DNA of 64,000 bases. It comes from Selaginella moellendorffii. Its lineage: Eukaryota; Streptophyta; Lycopodiopsida; Selaginellales; Selaginellaceae. Location: positions 3,315,908 through 3,379,907 of the forward strand of contig NW_003314269.1 in NCBI RefSeq assembly GCF_000143415.4, given 5' to 3'. Below, in pieces: positions 35,071 through 48,300 of this stretch. How positions within the stretch are numbered: the first letter of the stretch is position 1; each line of letters begins with the position of its first letter. The position numbers and the translations under genes are program-made. Below the pieces are notes generated by a model. The model had not been told where the DNA came from. It made no database searches and saw nothing but the letters and a program-made list of their open reading frames with translations.

Positions 35071-37160
35071 GTGAATACTCTAAAAGTAACGTGTATATTT
35101 TTTTTCCCCATTCTATAAACTCTGCCAACAAACCACAAGGATTAATGAGTAGAGATTTCTAGGCTAACAAGGAAAAAAAACTTTTCTACAATATATTTGC
35201 ATATTAAAGCAAACAAAGGCAAGAGGACAAAGCTTAGGACTAAGGGCAACTTAAATAATTTGGAGGCAGTTAAGGAGTTTCTTTTTCTCTCTCATTCTTT
35301 CCCTCTCACTCACTTTACGCCTATGCTTTCACTAAGATGTGTCGACACTTTAGGATTAGCTTCGAAACAATGTATGACAGCTCAAATGCAGCCTAAAGCC
35401 ACGCAAGAGCAAACTTCATCATTACCCCCTACTGAGTCAAGCACACTCTCGATTAGGCAAAGTATTTTTGTCCTCACGCCATTGCCACAAGCCGTTAACT
35501 CCACATTTGAAGCACCATCAACATAAAATCTTTTTTGGGCACCTCCTTTGGCACTACACTACATCTTGTAGTCATCTAATGCTTTTACCTACAAATCTTG
35601 ACAGAAGGCAAAAATGCCTAGACAAGATGAGCATGTAGAGGAAATCTTGTCTAGCAACAAGGAGTTGGATTATGGCCAAGTAAAGTTTTTTAGGGAACTT
35701 GTGCTTTCTCCATATGACAAGTTTCAATTTAATGCCCTTGGGTTACTTGCCTATGTGGAGTTGCTCGAACAAGAAATATCAATTGAGCAAGGGATCAAAC
35801 TTATATAAAAGTGGTACCCAAAGGAGCATGTTTTTCTTTTCCACAGGCAAGTCCATCCCCTTGGACTCACCCAATTTGCTCAGAGTTTTTGCCTAGACAA
35901 TGAGGGCGAAATAATGACAATAAGGACAATAAGCAAGAAGGATTGCATATCCGATCAATATATCCTCCTAAATTACACATCCAGACAAGGAAGCAACTTC
36001 ACCTATTTAAAGCCCAACTACTAAGTTTAAGGTATTGTGTGTGTGCCATCATCGATAGGAAGATGGTTGTGCAAAATGTTAGCATTAAGATAGCTCGCTT
36101 GCTAAAAGCTATCTTGTTGGTATACAATGTAAAATTTAGAGGAAAAATAAAAAGGGGGCGAATACTCTAAGAGTAATGCTTATATTTCTTTTGTCTTATT
36201 CTATAAACTTTGCCAACAAATCACAAGTATTAATGAGCAAAGATTACTAGGCAAACAAGGAATTTTTTTTTCCATAATACATTTGCACATAAAAGCAAAT
36301 AAAAGCAAGAGGACAAAGCTTAAGGCTAACGCAGTAAGGCAAGGTGACTATTTAGAGATGGCTAAGGAGCTTCTTTTTCTCTTTCACTCTTTCCCTTTTA
36401 TGCCTACACTTCCACCGAGATGTGTAAAAACTCAAATCTTAACTTTGAAGCAATGTACAACAACTCAAATGTCACTAGGGTTGCTCAAGAGCAAATGCTA
36501 TCATTGCCATCTATTGGATTGAGTACATCCTCAACTGGGCAGAGTGATTTTGTCCTCACACCACTGCTACAAGCTATTGACTCCACTCTTGGAGCACCGT
36601 CAATATAAAATCTCTCTTGGGCACCTCCATTGGCACCACACTATATCTCCCAGGTGCTTAATGCCAAGTGTTTTACTTACAAATCTTCACAAACAGAAAA
36701 ATGTTTAAGCAAGATGAGCATGTGGAGGAAATCTCATCCAATGATGAAGAGCTTGATTATGGCCAAGTAAAGCTATTTAGGGGGCTCTTTCTTTCTCCCT
36801 ATGACAAGTTTTGGATTAATGCTTTTGGATTATTTGTTTATACAGAGCTACTCAAAGGAGAAGTATCGATTAAGCAAGGGATCGAGCTCATGCAAAAGTG
36901 GTACCCAATGTTTTTTTTATGCAGTTGAGTCCATCCCTTTGGACTCACTCAGTTTGCTCAAATTTTTTGCCTAGACAATGAGGGCAAAATAATCATGATG
37001 AGAAAGAAGGATTATATGCTCAATCTATACATCCTCCCAAACTACACATCTGGATGAGGAGGCAACTTCACCTATTTGAAGCCCGACTATCATGCTAGGG
37101 TTAAAGTGTTGTGTGCCATCATTGATGGGAGGACAATTGTGCAAAATGATAACATCAAGA
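35071..37160. repeat. Two tandem units of about 1088 bp with short frames
   Basis: 35071-36158 and 36159-37160 are diverged direct repeats. Each holds one frame starting MHIKANK and a second with QDEHVEEI...ELDYGQVKLF, which look like pieces of a plant transposon or gag-like ORF. Neither is intact and I do not recognise the family. Confidence 0.6.
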
Positions 37161-37957
37161 TAGCCCACTTATCAAGACTGAACAGTAAATAAATATAGCT
37201 CATTTTGATCCACCACTTTCAATATCTACTCTGAGGGAGATAGTGAAGGAGGTGGAGGAGAATTTTGACGATGCAGATTCAAGTGAGAAAAATTTTCCCT
37301 TCAAAAAGAAACTCCACCTAAATCCAAAAATCCAAACTGCAAGACCCCCAAAGTTTATTCTACAGAAATCTAGTGGTTGAGTATGCTGCAGAAAAGCTGA
37401 ACATAGGAAATACAATGATAAAACACCACGCCTAGATCATGAATAAAGTTATAACTTGTCTATGTCTATAGAAATAACTCTGATGCTGATATATCTCTCT
37501 CTGAGCATCGGAGAAGTGATGAGTACATAAATGGACAACATTATACAAACAATAGATGCCAAAGTTGTGGAAGAAATTCCAAAACTTAGGCCATAAAGTC
37601 TGACACACGATGTGTCTACAGATGTTGCAAAACCATTGGCTGTAGATACAACCAATAAAGTGAGTTTAGGCCAAGAAGATCACAACTAAGAAATTCAACG
37701 CGACAAAGAGGACGAGGCTACAAAAGAGGGTCTAAGTGAACTAAAGGAGTATAGGTTAAGTTTTCTCATTGTTATGGCTACCTCATCTCGCTAAACTTGT
37801 TAGCCGAGGGTGTGTCATTGTCAAATGTATAGGTGAACTGCAAGGCTAGCTGTGCCTTCGCACATAAGTTTATGAGTCAGCTTAGCAAGCTAGTGGTTTG
37901 AAGCTTTATGGAGGAACACATCAAGGGAGGAGGCAACCAGCTAGTCGACGAGCCAAT
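37161..37957. other. No recognisable gene
   Basis: Only short frames on either strand. The last five bases (CCAAT, 37953-37957) are the left target-site duplication of the following solo LTR. Confidence 0.45.
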
Positions 37958-39753
37958 TGTGAGACACAAAATCCCTAGGCCCCAAAGTGGAGCCGGAAAG
38001 GGTGCCACGTGGTAGTAGCCGAAGCGAAAGCCAAACGAGCATAACACGTTTGGACTAAAAGCTCTGACTTGGAAGGTCGAGAGCGGGAGTGGAACTCCCA
38101 ACAAAGGGCTCGAGGAGCAAGCACGAGGCAACCAATAAGAAAGGCTCCAAAAAGGGACCCAAAAAGGACCAACACATGACACGAAGAAGTGTCCGAAATG
38201 GAGTCCGAGATGGACCCGAAGTGGAGTCCGATATGGAGTCCGAGATGGACCCGAAGTGGAGTCCGATATGGAGTCTGAGATGGAGTCCGAGATGGACCCG
38301 AGTTGGAGTCCGAGGTGGAGTTCGAGATGGAGTCCGAGATGGACCCGAGTTGGAGTCTGAGGTGGAGTCCGAGATGGAGTCCGAAATGGACTGAGATGGA
38401 GTCCGAGATGGACCCGAGATGGAGTCCGAGATGGACCGAGATGGAGTCCGAGATGGAGTCCAAGATGGACCCGAGATGGAGTCCGAGATGGACCGAGACG
38501 GAGTCTGAGATGGACCCGAGATGGAGTCCGAGATGGACCCGAGATGGAGTTCGAGATGGAGTCCGAGAAGGACCCGAGATGGAGTCCGAGGTCAAGACCG
38601 AGACCGGGACCGAGACCGAGACTGAGACCGAGACCGGGACCGAGACCGAGACAAGGGCCAAGGCCGAGACCGAGCCCGAGTCCGAGTCCGAGTCCGAGCC
38701 CGAGTCCGAGTCCGAGTCCGAGTCCGAGTCCGAGTCCGAGTCCGAGTTCGAGTTTGAGAGGGTGAAAGCCCAAAGCGTTCGTCTCCCAGACCCTGGGGGG
38801 TTTGGTGAGCTCCAAAAGTATAGTAAGGGGGAGGACTGCAGTGGAGCTAGTTTGGCCAGGAAAGGCTAGTTTGGCCCAGGAAGGCCAGACCCAGTGTTGG
38901 GTGATGAACTGACCACTGGGAAGTCCAAGACTAGAGTGAATACGGACCGACAAGCGGGGTAGCTTGGTGAAGTGTTCAAGAGCCGGCTCTAGTTCCCCCG
39001 GGAGATTGACTGGCCGATGCTCCCAGTCCAAGTGTGGGTGGCACTACCTACTTGGATACCAGGTGTGGGTCAACGGAACCTCGCTCTAAGCCCATGGCTA
39101 GAGCACCTAAAGGCGAAAGGTGGGGAGAGTACCCATGAGGCTTGCGTAAGGCCACGGTGTTCCGAAATGTTGTCCCAAAGTCCCAAACGGTGAAAGGGAA
39201 GAGGAGTGGGCCTCTAATGTAGTGACCAAGGATATAGTCACATGGTGAGGAAGTCCCAAAGGATAGTGGGACTTAGCGGTCAGGCCTGCGGGCCTTGATC
39301 CAGTGGCAGTGTTGGCGAACACGGCCATAGACTAAAAGGGACTTGGTGGGGACTGGAAAGGAGTTGTCGAGGAAGGCTATTCCCCATATCTGCAGGCATC
39401 CTGAGGATGCTAAGGAGTAGATCTGGGATGATCACTCATGGATGGATGGCCCAGTCTTTGAGAGACTGGATCATGATGCAGGTGGCGTTAGACCACCGGT
39501 GTGACCAAGGTGAATGGGCATGGCCTAGTGTAACGGGTTGGTATGTCGGTGGTACCTTGGGGTGTCGATCATAGGATCGGACACGTGGAGCACTTGGACC
39601 AAGTGCTAAGGTTGAGTGGCATGGATGCCATTCTCGGGGCTAGCAAGCCCCAAGTCTTGAGTTGGACTTATGGAGGTTGTGAATGAGACTCCTCCAAGTG
39701 GTCGGAGGTGTGGTTAAGTGACTAAAGTAGAATGGAAAAATTAGTCACTTACA
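37958..39753. mobile_element. Solo LTR of family 1
   Basis: Starts TGTGAGACA and ends CTTACA, flanked by a perfect 5-bp duplication CCAAT (37953-37957 and 39754-39758). The minisatellite lies at 38195-38757. No internal region remains, so this is the product of LTR-LTR recombination. Confidence 0.8.
38195..38757. repeat. GAGATGGAGTCC / GAGTCC minisatellite in the solo LTR
   Basis: Units of 12-18 bp give way to pure GAGTCC hexamers (about 38681-38750). Both strands are open here for hundreds of codons, purely because of the repeat. Confidence 0.85.
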
Positions 39754-39758
39754 CCAAT

Positions 39759-40161
39759 ATAACTGGTGAAAAACAAAGAAACAACAAAATATTGTGCACA
39801 GGTCTTGAGCTACCTCAAGACAATCACCAAGAAAGTGGATGGAGTTATGGGCAAGCAAAATCATCAATGCCATATAATTCAAGAACTCAAGAGTACAATC
39901 CTAGTTTTCACACCCACCAATGTAGAGTGCATTAGCCACCAGGACTAATGCACCACACCGCTCGACTAGGAAAATCAGATTATGCATTAGGAACTCAATG
40001 ATCTATGCTAAAGTGTTGAACTTATCACTTTGAAGACCAAACTCAACAGCCTAAAGTAAGATTTGGAGAATCCGACTACTTGACAATAAGTAGTAACTTT
40101 GTCATGGGGGAGTGATGAAGAGGTAAATGTTTTATCTTGTATATCTTACTAAGCAAAGCAA
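39759..40161. other. No gene; possible retroelement fragment
   Basis: Short overlapping frames near 39732-39950 without a known motif. Confidence 0.35.
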
Positions 40162-43100
40162 AAGAAAGAAGCTTAGGTAAAATGGAGTTAAGCTTAAGCT
40201 TAAACATTCAAAAAAGAAAAACCTGACCTAGATAATGCTCGTCATAAATAGGTGTGAAGCAGTTAAGAATAGTTATAAAATCATGTAGTATATAAATAAC
40301 ATTTATACATGTTGGAAAACAACCCCTACTCACTATTATATACATTTGCATTAAATTAACTATTTTTTCTCCCACCTATGACTGTTTGTGCAAAGTAAAG
40401 TTGAAAGAATGATATATATTTATCCTTACTCACACCTTTGGGGCTTGAGATTGAGTTTTCTTCTATTCTCTTTTTATTCTTCTTCTCTTGTTCTACGTTC
40501 TCATTTATGTTTGTTTGTCACTATTTTGTAAGAATGCTAGTATAGGCAAAAAAAGACTTACTCAATATATCAATCAAGCTCTAAGTATGTTTGGCTCCAA
40601 ATATATTATGCCTAACCCTAGAGATTTGATTTCTTTGTGGGACAAGATGGTTTTTCTATTGCTTCACTTTAAGTTTTTGGGTTTTAGAATTTTTGTTTCA
40701 ACAATTCTATATATCACAATATTTGTTATGTGTTAGTTATTCTTTTGTCTTTTGCTTGGGACTCATTTGTTTATCACTTCATACTCATTTCTCAAGTGTT
40801 TCCTCCCACTCTCAACTTTTCAAATTGAAACTTTTGGTCCAAATAAATTTATTATTCCCATTTGAGCCCATTAGTATCCTCTAATCTTTTTGAGCTAACT
40901 CATTGCCAAATATATAGAATTCAGTATACAAATCCAATGCTATCTAAATCTTGATAGAATTAGTAGGGTAGAGGGTGGAAGGATTGTATAGCTATCAATG
41001 CCATATCTAGTAGGCCTTCCATCCTTTTGCTCATATTTTGAGTCTAGCATACTTGTCACTTCATAGAATCATAGGATCATTGACCACAACCCTAGTGATA
41101 GTGGTCCTTTCCTTTTGCCCTCATAAGCGTTAGATTTAGATATATCTTTGTTTTTTTCATTCTCATATTCTCCCAAAATGTCTTTCTCTTCATAAGGATT
41201 ACCATTTCTAAAACCCAACTATATACTCAACTAAGTCCTCCAACCTTATTTTTATATCTTAGATGTGATATAGATCTTGGAAAGACTTTCTTGCAACTTG
41301 GTGGACTTGGCAAGTTTAGTTTATAAAGATTCCTCCTATTTGTCACAATCTTTCAATTCAAATAGAATAAGATGTACTGATTAAGCATTTACTTATGTAA
41401 GGTTTTGAATTTAGACTTTTCGAAAGGTCATCTAGCTTAGGACTATTTAAACCCAAAGATCTTTAACCCTAAGTATCCCAAGACCTTTAACCAGTTAGAA
41501 AAGGGGGTGCACTAGATCATCTCTCAAATAGTTCCCTTTAATTACTTACAATTTACTATGCTTCCTTACAAGTTCATACCCTTATAAATAAAAGCTAAAA
41601 ACCACAGCTTTCCTAAAGTTTTTCTTTCTTGACACCCTATCCCTCTAGAATTTAAACTTCCCAAGAAGTCATTTATCCTAGTATTATTCAAACCCAAGAA
41701 CATTTAACTTTAAATATCCCAAGACCCTTAATCAGTTAGAAAACAGGGTGCACTCTTGTTTATAAGTTTTTTCCCTCTATATTTAAACCCTTATAAATTG
41801 TTTAAAAGAAATTAAATTAAAAGAAAGAAGCTTAGGCAAAATGTAGTTATACTTAAGCTTAAACATTTAAAAAAGAAAGAATTGACCTAGACAATGCTCG
41901 TCATAGACAAGGATGAAACAATTAAGAATAGTTATAAAATCATGTAGTATATAAATAGCATTTAAACATGTTGAAAAACAACTCTTACTCACTATTATAT
42001 GTATTTGCATTGAATTAACTATCTTTTCTCCCACCTATGACTGTTTGTGCAAAGTAAAGTTGAAAGAATGATATATGTTTATCTTTACTCACACCTTTGA
42101 GGTTTGAGACTAAGTTTTCTTCTATTCTCTTTTTATTCTTCTTCTCTTCTTTTATGTTTTCATTTATGTTTGTTTGTCACTATTTTGCAAGCAGGGGTAA
42201 GAATGCAAGTATAGGTAATTTAAAGCCTTACCCAATATATCAATCAAGCTCTAAGTATGTTTGGCTCCAAATATATTATACTTAACCTTAGAGATTTGAT
42301 TTCTTTGGTGGGACAAGATGGTTTTTCTATTGCTTCACTTCAAGTTTTTGGGTTTTAGAATTTTTGTTTCAACAATTCCATATATCACAATATTTGTTAT
42401 GTGTTAGTTATTCTGTTGTCTTTTGCTTGGGACTCATTTGGTTATCACTTCATACTCATTTCTCAAGTGTTTCCTCCCACTCTCGACTTTTCAAATTGAA
42501 ACTTCTAGTCCAAATAAAATTATTATTCCCATTTGAGCCCATTAGTATCCTCTAATCTTTTTAAGCTAACTCATTGCCAAATATATAGGATTTAGTATAC
42601 AAAATCCAATGCTTTCTAAATCTTGATAGAATTAGTAGGGTAGAGGGTGGAAGGATTGTGTATCTATCAATGCCATATCTAGTAGGCCTTCCATCCTTTT
42701 GCTCATATTTTGAGTCTAGCATACTTGTCACTTCATAGAATCACAAGATCATCAACCACAACCCTAATGATAGTGATCCTTTCCTTTTGCCCTCCTAAGC
42801 ATTAGATTTGGATATATCTTTGTTTTTTTCATTCTCATTCTCCTAAATATCTTTCTCTTCACAAAGATTACCATTTCCAAAATTATCACAAATATGACTT
42901 CGAGTATTGAAAGTTACTTGTAGCTAGTCCTTATGGACACTCTTTCCTTACTACCACGACGGCAGAAAGTCGGTATTGCTGGACTTGTTATCAATCTCCA
43001 CCTAAGTTAGTTAAGAAACTGGTCTTCGCATGTGCACTTGACCAAATGAGTATAAGGAAGGAATTCTTAAGTGTTTATTTAGTCAAGCATACTTGACCTG

Positions 43101-44252
43101 GTTAGAGAAACTCATTCATTAACTTGCACTTGCTAGTGTTGGAAACCCCCGCGATATTGAGCTTGGTTTCTCAATATTCGCTAAATGATATCTTACTGTG
43201 TCTACCAAACACCCTTGCTATCATGCCTTTAGTGTTAGTCTCAATTCGGTTCCAAATGCTATTTATAGAAAATGTCTTGATTTGCTCATTTGGCATATCT
43301 ATGGAATGTAAAGATCGGCTTGAACACAATAGTGTTTATCCCGTGTCCAAATTCGCAATCTAGCACCATTTCATATTTAGTAAATTTCGAGCTTGTCCCA
43401 AAGACTAGCTTCTGATACTAAGGGAGGCTTGGGGTGAAAGCCAAAGTATGTGTTCCTGAAGGCGGGGGGGGGGGAGGGGGGTTTCCAAATGTATAGTAAG
43501 GATAGTGGGTAGGTCGGGCATGGCCGACCAACTTGAGGCATAGTCTAGCTCCCGCTTGTGTGCCTATCCTTGTTTTGCGTTCAGCTTGGGTCTAAGCCCA
43601 AGTTTCATTCCATACTAGTTGGTGGAGAACCCATGTCCTCACATTAGGCCACCAGTATGCCAAAATAACATCAGATTCCCTTTGGCTCCGTTTTGCGTGT
43701 TGGTCCTGGCATTAGGATGTTAGTTACTCTAGGACTGTTCCAAGTCGCTCTAGGCTCCTTTCCCTTCGCTCCTTGGGCTATATGCTTAAGTGCTCTAGTG
43801 CTAATGCTCCTTGGCTCAATGCTTGGGAGTTTGGCATTGTTTCTTGGCCCTGAACCTCGGGTTCTACACCACTGTCCATTGGACATGTGGCATGTGACAT
43901 GTGGCATGTGTCACGTGGCATAAAGAGGGTTTAGGTTCCGCTTCGTGGTGTTATCCTATAGTAAATCACTATAGGATAAAGGGTAAAAACCACGTGTGCT
44001 ACAAAAACCCAGCTATATACTTAACTAAATCCTCCAATCTTATTTTTATATCTTAGGTGTGATATAAATCTTGGAAAGACTTCCTTGTAATTTGCTTGAT
44101 TTGGCAAGTCTAGTTTATAAAGATTCCTCCTGTTTGTCACAATCTTTCAATTCAAATAAAATAAGACATAGAAACTGATTAAACAAGCTTTTGAATTTAA
44201 ACTTTTCAAGAGGTTATCTAGCTTAAGACTATTCAAACCCAAAGATGTTTAA
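40162..44252. repeat. 1.66-kb direct duplication, second copy split by a solo LTR
   Basis: 40162-41820 and 41821-42883 plus 44004-44252 are the same sequence, with near-identical stretches such as the region around 40690-40880 and 42360-42560. It is non-coding apart from short frames rich in Phe and Leu. Confidence 0.7.
42884..44003. mobile_element. Solo LTR of family 2 nested in the duplicated unit
   Basis: 1120 bp, matching the 1115-bp LTR at 20100-21214; starts TATCACA (from TGTCACG) and ends GCTACA. Flanked by AAAAT on the left and AAAAC on the right; the empty site in the other duplicate reads CTAAAACCC, consistent with a 5-bp duplication that then mutated once. Confidence 0.75.
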
Positions 44253-46493
44253 CTATCATAAATGTGACTTCGGGTATTGAAAATTACTTGTCGGTCAGTC
44301 CATACAAACACTCTTTCTTTACTACCACAATGGCAAGAAATCGGCATTGTTAGACCCTTTATTTGCCCCTCTTGTTCAAGTGTTAGTAAATTGGACTTTG
44401 CATCTATACTTGGCCAGATGAGCATAAAAACAAAATTCCTAAGCATCTATTTTGCCAAGCATACTTCGCCCAGCTTTTTAGTTCTCTTTTGCTTTGTTTT
44501 GCACTGGCTTGACAACAACCCTCACGTATTGAGATTAGTCCCTCAATATCATTGGATGATAGTTTACCGTATTTGCCAAACACCCTCATTATCATGCCTT
44601 TTGTGTTAGTCTCATTGCAGTCCTAAATGCTATTTATGGAAAGTGTCTAAATTCGCTCATTTGGCACAATCAAGAGTCCGTACCTTGAGGCATGTTGAAA
44701 ATGATGGTCTTATAAATGGTGAGTTACGAGATGGATAGCGGTGAAGCGTTAACTCATTTTATCTATGCTTGCTATTGAAGACTTGGGTTGCAATGCTTAA
44801 TTTTTTTCTAGGGAACTTTACTATTTCTCCTTAAGTAGCTTGGTGTTAGATTAGTTTTGAATTTGGTCAGATAGAGAGCGGCATGAGCTTGTCCGTGTTA
44901 TGAACAAAAGTTAGTGGTGTTAGGTGTTGTAAGTCTCTATCGGTGAAGTGTGGCATTTATGTTGCATTTTGTTAAATCGAGTTGACATTTGATACTCACA
45001 TAAACCTTTGAAGTAATGATGTTGGTATTGCTTGTGGTGTTGTTTGATTGATGATCAAGACATTGTGATTTTTATATCATATCCATGTGATAATGAATAA
45101 TGTGTTTACGAAGTTACTTAGTCAAACAATAATTAACCCCAAAGTGGTTGATGGTGAAGCTAGTCTATTTGCACATAGTAGCATTGTAGTAACTTTGATT
45201 GAATTCTCAGTGGTGGTCCATTACGCTAAGCTTAAGTTTGTTTTTTAGTTCCTTGAGTTTGCCCATAAAGTGTTGAAAAGAGTTATAACATTAACTTGCT
45301 ATGGCTTATTGGTTTATCCATTAGCACTTGGAGTAGATTGTTGAATGGAGAAGGTGTGTAGTTGTGGCATTAACATCGGTAACACTTGTGTTAGTGGAAG
45401 TGGCATTGTTATTTCAAATGATAAAGAATTTTCCTTAGACCTTGATTTTTCAAGTCATTTTTCTTGTTAGTGTTTTGGCTTCATATTGAATTTTGAAAGT
45501 GATTGAAGAAGAGTGTTAACACAATATGGATATCCGAAGATATAGTCTTCATGATCAAGCCTTGGATGTTTATTTTGCATTTTTGCGGATGTCGGTGTTG
45601 GATTTGGAGATATAGGAATGATGTTCAAAGCTTAAGCATACTATGAGTCATGAGAATTTGTGTTAAGATGAACCTATATGAAATTGTTAATAGGGAGAAG
45701 CTAGTTAAGTTTTAAAAATTTGTATTCCTAGACTGAGAATCATTCTTTCTCTAGAATGGAAAATTTTCCACAAATTTTTTTAGACTTTTCCAATGGCTGA
45801 TCTATTGATCACTTTGCTCGAAAACCATTCTGTTTTTGAAAATTAATACAAAATAGTGAAGGGGTTGGAGTTGACTTCGATTGATTTAAACCTTAATAGG
45901 TAGTTTGCCCGAAAGGGATGCTAACTTTTAGGGCTAAGGCAATTGAGTTGAATAGAGTCTGGAGTAGGTGTAAAAAAGTGGCTATTACACTTTTCTAAAA
46001 ATATAACCCTTTTGCTTTTCTTCTGTAGCGTTATACTTGATGGCAAGTTGCACCTTGTATTTCATTAAACTCTATGAGAGTAGTGAGCTCTCATTGATCT
46101 TGACTTGGTCTTGGTGGCCTTATGCCTTAGTTGAGGATAGTGATGTCCAGCTTAGTTGTTTGCAATTGAAATGTTAGTACCTATACTATAGCTTTGTCGA
46201 TGAGGAGGTTGTGTACTAATATGAGTTTATTTTAGTCTTCATTTTAGTTTTGACTAAATGTTAATTACGCATAGCTAGCCTCTTCAAGGCATTCTCAGAA
46301 TTATTGGCTAGACATGTTGGTGAGCTTATTGCAATTGAGTTGAATTTGAGTAGTCGTTTAGTTTATGCCTGTTTATGAACCTTTATTTTGTGCCTGAGGT
46401 ATTATGTTCATGTTATATAAGTATATGACTCGATGGCATGAGTTTAGTGTTTGGGTCTTATGAAGGCAAATTGAAGAGTGATTGTTAATTACT
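44253..46493. mobile_element. Family 2 non-coding element, copy 2, left part
   Basis: Begins with a truncated LTR (ATCATAAATGTGACTTCGGG) to about 44665, then interior colinear with 15880-17705. It stops at the assembly gap. Confidence 0.6.
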
Positions 46494-46593
46494 NNNNNNN
46501 NNNNNNNNNNNNNNNNNNNNNNNNNNNNNNNNNNNNNNNNNNNNNNNNNNNNNNNNNNNNNNNNNNNNNNNNNNNNNNNNNNNNNNNNNNNNN
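46494..46593. other. Assembly gap, 100 N
   Basis: Exactly 100 N, the usual placeholder for a gap of unknown size. It hides the junction between the family 2 element and the 5' LTR of the chromovirus. Confidence 0.99.
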
Positions 46594-46985
46594 TAGGCCA
46601 CGGTGTTTCGCCCTAGTATCCCGAAGCAAGTGTTGCACCCAAAGTTTAGGATTTAGAAGATCCCATGATCAAGTCTTGTGGTACCAAGGGATGTTAAGAA
46701 CTTAGAGGCTTGGTGTGCTTGGCTGCTTGTGTCTGCAGGGAGTGTAGCTGAACCTTAAGTCCAATCTAACCCGGGGAGGGGGATTGGGAAAGATTTGGGA
46801 ATCTGTGGATGGATGGCTAATGCTCCATTGCTCATGTAGTGAGTAACTGAAACCAAGTAGGACCAAGTAGGAGCTGGTACCATAGGTGAGAACCTTGGTG
46901 AGGGAATTTAGCAAAAGCCAAAGCAGTGTTGGTCGGATAGATGAGGTAAGCTAGCAAATTGGAAAGGAGAAATTTGTGGCTTACA
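46594..46985. mobile_element. 3' part of the chromovirus 5' LTR
   Basis: Matches 52970-53362 (3' LTR) and ends CTTACA. It is followed by ATTTGGTATTGAAGC (46986-47000), a mutated initiator-Met-tRNA primer-binding site. Confidence 0.75.
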
Positions 46986-47044
46986 ATTTGGTATTGAAGC
47001 TTTTTCTTTAGTTCTAGCGAAGGATAGAGGCGGATTGCTGGGAG

Positions 47045-48200
47045 ATGGCAAAGGTAGGGCGGAAACGAACTAAGGCGGAGACGGAACCTCCTCCAGACTG
47101 GAGCCTCCAGTCAAACAAGAGGCTATGGATGAGGAATCCTTGCATAAGGAGGACTCCAATAAGGAAACTTCCAAATAGGAGTCCGGTGGTAAGGTTTGGT
47201 TGTCCAAGGCTTGATTGGACATTCTAAAAGGACAATTGGCACAGACCAATGCCCTGCTAGAGACTCTCGTACACAAGCTAAAGCATGACGAGAAGCGGAA
47301 GAAAAAGCAAAAGACTACGGATGCTAGAAGCGCAGAAGGTGCGGACCCTTTGGCAAGGACTGAGGCAAAACCAAACAAGGTCGAATAGACTGAAGTGGAA
47401 TCAGTCCCTCAGGCAGTTCCCAAGTACAAACCAAAGCCCCTACCGGTCTTCAAGGGAGTGAACGACTATAAGGTGGTGGAGGATTGGTTTTATGATATGG
47501 AGGACTATTTCCGAGCATTGCAGTTACCGAGCTCGGAGAAGGTCCCATGTGCAAAACCATACCTGGCAGATAATGCTAAGTCTTGGTGGAGAATGACAGA
47601 GGCCAATGAAGGACTGGTGGCCACTTGGGAAATGATGAAAGCAAGGATCTGCGTGACTTACGTTCCTCCCAATACTACCCTACATCTAAGAGACGAGCTA
47701 AGTAGGCTGAAGCAGACTAGAACCATTTAGGAGTATGTGAATGGGTTTATGGCAAAGAGGATATTTGTCACAGACATGGGGGATATAAATGCATTCCATA
47801 TTAGGCTTGCAAACCTGGGCTCACGGTGAGGTGATGCGTTGGAACCCGACCAACTACAAAGAAGCGTTAGATGCGGCCATCAAGGTGCATTTCAACGATA
47901 GCCTACGAAAAGGGAACACGACGGGGTCAGGGTCCATATTTAGCAATGGGGCCAAACCAAGGGGAATATATAGCAAAGGGAAATTCAAGAAGAATTTCTC
48001 TAAGAATGAGTCTTTGGGGTTCCAGAAAGGCAAATCCGGTGGCTAACGAGCAAGTACGTAAAGGAGTCAAGCAAAAAGAGACAAACCCACAGATAAGAAG
48101 GTCAAGTTTGTTAGTAGTGTGGGAAACAACATATGTTACAACTGCGGTGAAGCGAGAGGGAATGTCGCTACCCAAAGAAGGCCAGAGCCAATATGGCCAT
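47045..48200 (+). pseudogene. Chromovirus gag
   Basis: The gag core is recognised by LPVFKGVNDYKVVEDWF, AKSWWRMTEANEG and LRDELSRLKQTRTI. A degenerate zinc knuckle (CYNCGEARGNV) lies near 48135-48170. The frame is split by TAG at 47728-47730 and by frameshifts. Confidence 0.75.
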
Positions 48201-48300
48201 TAAGTCAGGTGAAATCCAAACTAAAGTATGTGATCCAGTCCCTAGCTCAAAGCTACTTATTACACGAGCAACTTTGGTAGATAGTCATTCACGACATCTA

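Noticed and set aside
37877-39031. 384-codon minus-strand frame and 188-codon plus-strand frame over the same region
   Set aside because: They run through the GAGTCC/GAGATG minisatellite of a solo LTR; unit lengths divisible by three keep both strands open. Low-complexity composition, no domain.
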